64,000 nt of DNA from Globisporangium splendens (Eukaryota > Oomycota > Peronosporomycetes > Pythiales > Pythiaceae): NCBI GenBank assembly GCA_006386115.1, contig VFIW01000038.1, positions 457,531-521,530 of the forward strand, given 5' to 3'. The notes under the pieces were generated by a model. It searched no databases. It was not told where the DNA came from and was given only the letters and a program-made list of their open reading frames with translations. Shown here one piece after another: positions 57,972-64,000 of the stretch; position 1 is the stretch's first letter; the number at the start of each line of letters is the position of its first letter. The position numbers were made by a program, and so were the translations under genes.

Positions 57972-60900
57972 ATGCGCTTCTTCTGGCCGCTGCGCGACCG
58001 CTCCCCGTCCACGGACAGCGAGTGCTCCACAGCCAGTCAGAGCAGCCTCGCCAGCGACGCGTCTTTTTATAGCGCAGCTGGCGGGGAGGAGATGAGCACC
58101 GCGCCCTCTCGCCCAGCGGACCCGATAGTGGACCTCCGAGGGGATCCGCCAGCGGATCCACTGGGGGATCCACCAGAGGATCCGCTGGGGGACCAGCCGC
58201 CCATGCCGTGCTTCACGTTTGGAGCCGGCTGGGAGCCGCAAGACCCCCTCCGAGTCGCCGCGGGAGGTGCAAGCTTCCCGGGCCCCCAGCCACCCCCAGG
58301 CGCTGCAACTTCGGGCACGGGTGCGCAACCTGCTGCGCCCATTGCACCTCAACGTGCTGCGGCGCGGACGACCTCTGGCAGAAATGACAGAATCGCGCCG
58401 TCCTCCGCGCCGCAGCTCGTTTTTGACATCGAAGCGCCGTCCGCCCGATCCGCTCCGGGCGGACGGGTCCAAGATCCGAGCGGACGCGCCCTCCCCCCAG
58501 CTTTTCTCGGTCTCCCACTGACCGAGAACCGAGCTGATGGCGCTGCCCCAACAGCAGCGCCTCGAGCCCCGACGCCAGCCGAAGCCCCCCTCGACCGCGC
58601 CAGCCACACTGGCTCGCTCCGACCACCAGCGACTCTCCCGCCGACCGCCGCCGACTCCCTCGCCGACCGCGCGCCCCCCGCTCTCCCTGACCCCCCTTGT
58701 GCCCGCCCAGAACGAGGCGAATCGCTCGCCGATGGGCGAGCACCCGACCTCGCCACCGAGCGTGACGAGATTCCAGCACCAGCGCCACCGTCTTCCCCCC
58801 GTGAACTCTTGCAGCCGCTCGACGGCAGCTCCCAAGACGTGGCGCTGGCGGTGTACGCGCACAACGCCGCGCTCTTTGAGTGCACGTTGTGTGCGCACAC
58901 CGCGCGGGATCTCGCCGCGCTCCAACAGCATCGGCGCTCCACGCACCGCAACACCCGCTTCGTGGACCACTTCCACAGCGGGTGCGCGTGCGGCGTGAGC
59001 TTTTTCTCGCGTGCGGCGGCGACCAAGCACGCGCGCGAATGTCCAGAGAGCGCGCTCTCGGCCGCCGCCGCCGCGCGCACCGCAGCGGCCAACACCGCAG
59101 GTATGTCTCTCGGCGCCGACGAACGCGACGACCTCGCGTCCGCCGGCGTCTTGCATGATGTTGCATCCCCCGCCTTTGGCAGCATTTTGCCGGCTGCGCT
59201 TGCGACCGCGGCAGACGCACCGAGCGCCACCGCGACCGCAGACGCAGCCACGCAGCAGAGCACTGTGCCCCCCGCTGCCGCCCAACCCCCCCGGCGTGCG
59301 CACGTCCCCCCCGTGCCGCGCGCCCTCTCGCCACCGTCCGCGCTGCGGATTGGTGGCAAACGCCGACGCCTCAACGACGACGACGACGACAGCGGCGGTG
59401 ACCTCGATGTGCTGATGCACGACGACGACAGCGGCGGTGACCTCGATGTGCTGATGCACGACGACGACAGCGGCGGTGACCTCGATGTGCTGATGCACGA
59501 CGAGGACATCGCTGCACACGTGGAGGCGCTCCCAGAGCCGCACCACAACGGCGCAGCAGCACCTGTGCCGACCGGCCCCGCGACCACGCGCCGCCGCCAC
59601 ACGCGATGGGGACCCAGAGTGCTCGTGAACGTGGCGCGCCTTCCGCGCCGCACTCACACACGCTGGGGCCCTCCACTCCACCGCGGCCACCAGCATGCAG
59701 CAAACATGGAGAACTCGAACCAGCTGCGGGTGGCCGCGGCGGAGGACGCAGCGACAGCGCGGAACGCGAGCGCACCAGCGAGCGCAACAGCAGCAGCGAC
59801 AGCGACGACCGCGCCAACGCGCCAACGACGACGCAGACGACCGACACCAGCGACGAGCGCGGCAACCGCGACAACCACGACGACACGCGAACCGACGCCG
59901 AGTACGACAACAAGCACCAGAGACGCGCCGACGCGCCAACGACGCCGCGGACGATCGAGAGCGGCGACAACAACGACGAGCGCGCCGACTGCGAACACGA
60001 GCGCGGCGACGGCGACACCTGCGACGACGACACGCGCGACACCTGCGAGCGCGACAACGACAGCAACGACTCGAACCAAGGCACCGGGTCCGACGGCAAC
60101 AGCGACGGCCACAGCTCCGACGGCGACACCATCGGACGCAACCTGGACCCTGCGATTTGACGGCGCATGCCGCCACAACCCAGGGCCAGGCGGAGCTGGC
60201 GCAGCGCTGTTCGCCCCCGACGGAGCCGTGGTATGGACTTGCGTCCACTACATGCCCGGCACCGAGACGAACAACACGGCCGAGTACACGGCCATGCTGA
60301 CGGGTGTCGAGAGCGCAGTGCAGCACGGCGCCACGAGCCTGCGCGTGGAAGGCGACAGCCACCTTGTGCTGTCGCAGGTACGCGGCACGTTCGCCTGCGC
60401 GAACAAACGCCTGCGCGGCCTGCGCAACCGCGTCCGCGCGGCACTGCGGCGCATCGAGTGCACGCGGCTGGTGCACATCGACCGGCAGGCCAACGCGCAC
60501 GCCGACCGCCTCGCCAACCGCGCGCTCGACACCAAGCGCACCAAGACTCAGTGCGCGCAGCACTGTGAGGGCGATGAGCGCTGCTACCACCCTGAGCGGC
60601 CCCTGGCGTCCCGCAGCGAACGGCCAGCACCCGAGCAACAGCGCAGCGACCACGGCGACTCCGCCCACGACCACGCCGACAACGACGTGGACATGGAAGC
60701 GGACGAGGCCGACGCCGCGACAGCAGCGCGCAATGAAGGCGAGCTCTTTCCGGCCATGCCGCTCAGCGCGGACGCGTTCCCTGCCCGGCAGCCGCGACTG
60801 CGCCTCCGTCAGCTCAGCGACGAGGAATTCGACGCAGCCGCGGCGGCCGTGGAGCAGATGGCGCAGATCTGGGCGTGCCGCATTGACGACGCCCCAGATT

Positions 60901-63900
60901 GGGACACGGGCGAAGGGTACATCCAGGCCCTACCCACCCAGCTCCGCGCCGCGCTCCAGCAGTACAGCGTCCCCCCGCCCGTCCAGCCGCCAGCGCGCCG
61001 CACCCGTGCGCCGCCCAAGCCAGCCCGACCGTCGCGCACTGCGCACGACCACCGCGAGCAGCGTCTCGACGAGGCGCTCGACGACCTCGCGGCAGTGCAG
61101 CAGCGCGCCGCGCCCGACCGCCAGCAAATCAAGAAGGCGCGGCGGCGGGTGGCGAGGATCCGGGCGGCGCTCGAGACCCAGCGCGTGCGCCAGCAGTTTG
61201 GGACGCGCGAACGCGAGTGCGTCGAGGCCATCCTCGCGCGCGCGCATCCAGACGCGACGGCACCGTCGCCGGCCACGTGCCCGCTGCCGAGCGAGACGCT
61301 CCAGCAACACTTCACGGGCACGTGCACGCCGGCGACGACCTTTGACTACGACGCCGCTGAGGGCGCCAAGTTCCGCGACTCGATCCGACCGTCGGCCACG
61401 ACCGAGGAACACGACGCCGACGCACTGTGCGACGCGCCGACGGTCGACGAGGTCGAGGACCAGCTCAAACGCGCGAAGGCGGCGACGAGCCCCGGCCACG
61501 ATGGCATCGGGTACGACGTGCTCAAGCGTTTCGCAACGCAAATCGCGCCGATGCTCGCCGCCGCCTTCGCGTTCTGCTGGCGCCACCAGCGCGTACCGGC
61601 CGTGTGGAAGGTCGGCAACGTCCGCTTGATCCACAAGAAGGGAGACGCTGTCGACCCATCCAACTGGCGGCCGATTTGCCTCCAGCCCACCGTGTACAAA
61701 CTTTACACCGGGCTGCTCGCGCAGCGCCTGTCACGATGGCTGGAGGCAAACGGCCGCCTGCCGATGACGCAGAAGGGGTTTCGGCCATTCAACGGGTGCC
61801 ACGAGAACAATTTCGTGAGCACCACGTTGCTGGACCAGACCCGGCGCCTGCACCGCAAGTTGTACCTCGTCTGGTACGACTTGCGGGACGCGTTCGGCTC
61901 GCTGCCGCAGCAGCTTATGTGGAGCGTGCTGGCAGACATGGGCGCGGCACCAGAGTTTGTGCAGCGCTGCCGCACGCTCTACGCGGACGCGTCCTTCACC
62001 ATCACCAACGCCGCGGACGGCACCACACAGCCGATCCGTCGCGAGGTGGGGGTGTTCCAAGGCTGTCCGCTGAGCCCACTTCTCTTCATCACCGCGCTCG
62101 CACCGCTGCAACGCGTGCTCGAGCGGCTTGATGGCGTCGGCGTTGCGCTCGCGGACGGCGTGCGACCGTGCTGCGCAGCGTACGCCGACGACATTAAGGT
62201 TTACTGTGACAGCGCCGACGGCATCCGCCGGTGCCACGACGCTGTCACACAATTCTTGTCGTGGACGGGGTTGCGTGCGAACCCAAAGAAATGCGCAGCC
62301 CTCGGAGTCACAACGAATGCGCGTGGCAACCCCGTCCTCGACAAGACTCTCCAGCTCGCCGTGGACGACGAAGCCATCCCCACGCTCGGGCTACATGAGT
62401 CCTACGCGTACCTCGGCGTGGGCGATGGCTTCGACCACGTGCGCCACCGCCTCCAGCTCGAACCCAAGCTCAAGCAGCTCAAGCTGGAGGCGGTGGCGCT
62501 ACTGCGATCGGAGCTGGCGCCATGGCAGATTCTCAAGGCGCTCAAGGTATACATCTACCCGAAGGTAGAGTACGCCTTGCGGCACCTACGCCCGCTCCGA
62601 TCGCAGCTCGAAGGCTTCGACCGAGCAGTCAGCCGCGGCATGCGCCACCTGCTGCGTCTCCCACCCACCGCGACGACAGAGATCCTCTACTCGCCAACGT
62701 CTAGCGGTGGGTTGGGACTATTGCCTCTCGTGGAGACACACCAGGCGCTCCAGGTGGCGCACGCATGGCAGATGCTGCACTCCAAGGACCGTGCAATCCG
62801 CGCCATTGCGCGAGAGCAGGTCGTGCAGATCTGCCGCACGCGCCACACTCTGGACGTCGAGCACTGGCGAGACAGCGAGCGTAGAGAAGAGATGGTGCAG
62901 CTCTTTCTCAACTCGAAGCTCGCCGATTCGCCACACGCCCCGTCCAAGCGACGCAACGGCGACATCGGTTCGCTCTGGGTGGACGTCCAGCGCCACCTGC
63001 GGACATGGGAGCTGGCGCTGGACACCCGCCACGACAACGGCACCACCGAGCTGCTGCAACTGAAGGTGCCGCACCACCACAAGTGGCTCAGCCACAAAAC
63101 GGTACTGCGGCACCTGAAGCTGCACCTCAAGCTCCGCCACCTGGAGCGGTGGAGGTCCATGACGGACCAAGGACGCACTGTGCGCGCACACGGCGGTGCC
63201 GGCGCCAAGTTCGTGTCGACTGCGGCGGGCCTGACCGATGCGGAATATCGGTTCGCGATCCAAGCCCGCCTGAACCAAGTCGACACGAACGCGACGCTCA
63301 AGCGCCGCCGCCTACGAGCCAACGCCACCTGCCGCGCACCGAACTGCTCGAGAGCAGAGACGCTGGCGCACGTTCTCAACCACTGTGCGCCGAACATGGA
63401 CACAATTCGCCAGCGTCACGACAGCGCTCTGGAACAGATCGGAGCGCAACTGCAGTGCATGGTCGACCGCTCCCGTGGATCCCAGGAGATCCGACTGAAC
63501 CAGACGGTACCGGGATACACGGGAGCGGCGCTCCGACCGGACATCCAGGTCAGCAATCCAGCGGCCAAGACCATGGTGATTGCCGACCTGGCGATCACCT
63601 TTGAAGACCAGCCGGCCAGTCAGCAGGCATCCTCGTCGCTCCAACTCAGCCACGACCACAAGATCCTCAAATACCAACCGATCGTGGCTGAGTTGCAGCA
63701 CAAGGGCTGGCGGGTTCAGACGGCGGCCATCATCTACGGCTCGCTCGGCTCGGTTCACCCCAGCAACTTTGTGACTTACACAGAGAAGCTGGGGCTGCTC
63801 AAGCGTGAGGCTCGACGGCTAAACATCCAGCTGTCGAGCCATTGCATCAGAGCAAGCCACCGCATCTGGAACTGGCATTGCAGCCAGCACCGGATGCGGC

Positions 63901-63980
63901 AACAAAGCGGCACTGCCTCGCGAGCACCGCGCGGACCTGGGGGGGTCCCGCGGAGCACATCGCAGGCAGAGGCACGGTAA
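57972..63980 (+). CDS. Family A Utopia-like polyprotein, 2,002 aa
   Basis: Intact copy with the full domain order of A1, including both zinc fingers, RNase H with four acidic residues, RT with YADD, CCHC knuckle and endonuclease. It is 30 residues longer. A 13-aa unit (DDDSGGDLDVLMH) is present three times instead of once (+26), and four residues are added in the Ala-rich linker. Private substitutions include Thr in RRSTHRN between the finger histidines (replacing Ala, so metal binding is kept), and DRAI and DSERRE changes downstream of RT. The start at 57972 follows the MRFFWP rule. Confidence 0.9.
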   Translation: MRFFWPLRDRSPSTDSECSTASQSSLASDASFYSAAGGEEMSTAPSRPADPIVDLRGDPPADPLGDPPEDPLGDQPPMPCFTFGAGWEPQDPLRVAAGGASFPGPQPPPGAATSGTGAQPAAPIAPQRAAARTTSGRNDRIAPSSAPQLVFDIEAPSARSAPGGRVQDPSGRALPPAFLGLPLTENRADGAAPTAAPRAPTPAEAPLDRASHTGSLRPPATLPPTAADSLADRAPPALPDPPCARPERGESLADGRAPDLATERDEIPAPAPPSSPRELLQPLDGSSQDVALAVYAHNAALFECTLCAHTARDLAALQQHRRSTHRNTRFVDHFHSGCACGVSFFSRAAATKHARECPESALSAAAAARTAAANTAGMSLGADERDDLASAGVLHDVASPAFGSILPAALATAADAPSATATADAATQQSTVPPAAAQPPRRAHVPPVPRALSPPSALRIGGKRRRLNDDDDDSGGDLDVLMHDDDSGGDLDVLMHDDDSGGDLDVLMHDEDIAAHVEALPEPHHNGAAAPVPTGPATTRRRHTRWGPRVLVNVARLPRRTHTRWGPPLHRGHQHAANMENSNQLRVAAAEDAATARNASAPASATAAATATTAPTRQRRRRRPTPATSAATATTTTTREPTPSTTTSTRDAPTRQRRRGRSRAATTTTSAPTANTSAATATPATTTRATPASATTTATTRTKAPGPTATATATAPTATPSDATWTLRFDGACRHNPGPGGAGAALFAPDGAVVWTCVHYMPGTETNNTAEYTAMLTGVESAVQHGATSLRVEGDSHLVLSQVRGTFACANKRLRGLRNRVRAALRRIECTRLVHIDRQANAHADRLANRALDTKRTKTQCAQHCEGDERCYHPERPLASRSERPAPEQQRSDHGDSAHDHADNDVDMEADEADAATAARNEGELFPAMPLSADAFPARQPRLRLRQLSDEEFDAAAAAVEQMAQIWACRIDDAPDWDTGEGYIQALPTQLRAALQQYSVPPPVQPPARRTRAPPKPARPSRTAHDHREQRLDEALDDLAAVQQRAAPDRQQIKKARRRVARIRAALETQRVRQQFGTRERECVEAILARAHPDATAPSPATCPLPSETLQQHFTGTCTPATTFDYDAAEGAKFRDSIRPSATTEEHDADALCDAPTVDEVEDQLKRAKAATSPGHDGIGYDVLKRFATQIAPMLAAAFAFCWRHQRVPAVWKVGNVRLIHKKGDAVDPSNWRPICLQPTVYKLYTGLLAQRLSRWLEANGRLPMTQKGFRPFNGCHENNFVSTTLLDQTRRLHRKLYLVWYDLRDAFGSLPQQLMWSVLADMGAAPEFVQRCRTLYADASFTITNAADGTTQPIRREVGVFQGCPLSPLLFITALAPLQRVLERLDGVGVALADGVRPCCAAYADDIKVYCDSADGIRRCHDAVTQFLSWTGLRANPKKCAALGVTTNARGNPVLDKTLQLAVDDEAIPTLGLHESYAYLGVGDGFDHVRHRLQLEPKLKQLKLEAVALLRSELAPWQILKALKVYIYPKVEYALRHLRPLRSQLEGFDRAVSRGMRHLLRLPPTATTEILYSPTSSGGLGLLPLVETHQALQVAHAWQMLHSKDRAIRAIAREQVVQICRTRHTLDVEHWRDSERREEMVQLFLNSKLADSPHAPSKRRNGDIGSLWVDVQRHLRTWELALDTRHDNGTTELLQLKVPHHHKWLSHKTVLRHLKLHLKLRHLERWRSMTDQGRTVRAHGGAGAKFVSTAAGLTDAEYRFAIQARLNQVDTNATLKRRRLRANATCRAPNCSRAETLAHVLNHCAPNMDTIRQRHDSALEQIGAQLQCMVDRSRGSQEIRLNQTVPGYTGAALRPDIQVSNPAAKTMVIADLAITFEDQPASQQASSSLQLSHDHKILKYQPIVAELQHKGWRVQTAAIIYGSLGSVHPSNFVTYTEKLGLLKREARRLNIQLSSHCIRASHRIWNWHCSQHRMRQQSGTASRAPRGPGGVPRSTSQAEAR
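59382..59498 (+). repeat. 39-bp tandem triplication in A6
   Basis: Three consecutive 39-bp units (59382-59420, 59421-59459, 59460-59498) encode an acidic 13-aa repeat. A1-A5 have a single unit. Confidence 0.9.
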
Positions 63981-64000
63981 GCAGGTCATATTGACCGAAA
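63981..64000 (+). other. Start of A6 3' UTR
   Basis: First 20 bases only, including the GGTCA-tat-TGACC hairpin seen in other A copies. Confidence 0.55.

Larger units (their letters stand above)
57773..64000 (+). mobile_element. Family A Utopia-like retrotransposon A6 (3' UTR cut by window edge)
   Basis: Complete coding region plus the first 20 bases of the 3' UTR. It is longer than the other A copies because of a 78-bp expansion and a 12-bp insertion, both in frame. It also carries the most private substitutions of the clean A copies. Confidence 0.85.

Noticed and set aside
1..64000. A telomeric array like Drosophila HeT-A or Giardia GilM
   Set aside because: No telomere-type short repeats are seen and no poly(A) tails at junctions. 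The junction sequence is a U2 snRNA piece, which explains the fixed ends better.

Overview
The whole window is one head-to-tail array of large non-LTR (LINE-like) retrotransposons, all on the + strand, with no recognisable host gene. Ten units are present: a partial one at the left edge, eight complete, and one running off the right edge. Two related families alternate in the order B0-A1-A2-A3-B1-A4-A5-B2-B3-A6. Family A units are about 6.33 kb and very GC-rich, encoding about 1,972 aa. Family B units are 7.8-8.8 kb, less GC-rich, encoding about 2,355 aa after removal of a predicted small intron.

Both families encode one long protein with the same plan. It has an MR-x2-WP N-terminus, a C2H2 finger followed by a CCHC finger, a low-complexity linker, and an archaeal/bacterial-like RNase H upstream of the reverse transcriptase. 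After the RT (YADD) come a C-x4-C-x7-H-x4-C knuckle and a restriction-like PD-(D/E)xK endonuclease. Every unit is separated from the next by the same 61-bp sequence, which I recognise as an internal piece of the U2 snRNA gene: stem-loops IIa and IIb up to the Sm-site region, starting just after where the branch-point recognition sequence would be. U2 targeting, a restriction-like endonuclease and an RNase H upstream of RT are, from memory of the literature, the description of oomycete Utopia elements. The host is therefore most likely an oomycete; species cannot be told.

Layout: 1-1407 is the 3' end of B0. 1469-20488 holds A1 and A2 (intact) and A3 (indel-riddled in two patches). 20550-29245 is B1, 29307-41902 is A4 and A5 (each with a frameshift), 41964-57711 is B2 (broken) and B3 (intact if spliced), and 57773-64000 is A6 (intact coding region). 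Between coding regions lie a 155-177 nt 3' UTR with conserved hairpins, the 61-bp U2 piece, and a structured 5' UTR of about 199 nt (A) or 433-447 nt (B).

The proteins would act as one machine: zinc fingers and the C-terminal domain bind the U2 target, the endonuclease nicks it, RT copies the element RNA from the nick, and RNase H removes the template. Repeated insertion into, or recombination between, duplicated 61-bp target pieces can explain the array. Most coding breaks fall in abrupt error-like patches or homopolymers, so several 'pseudogenes' here may be consensus errors in a hard-to-assemble repeat.
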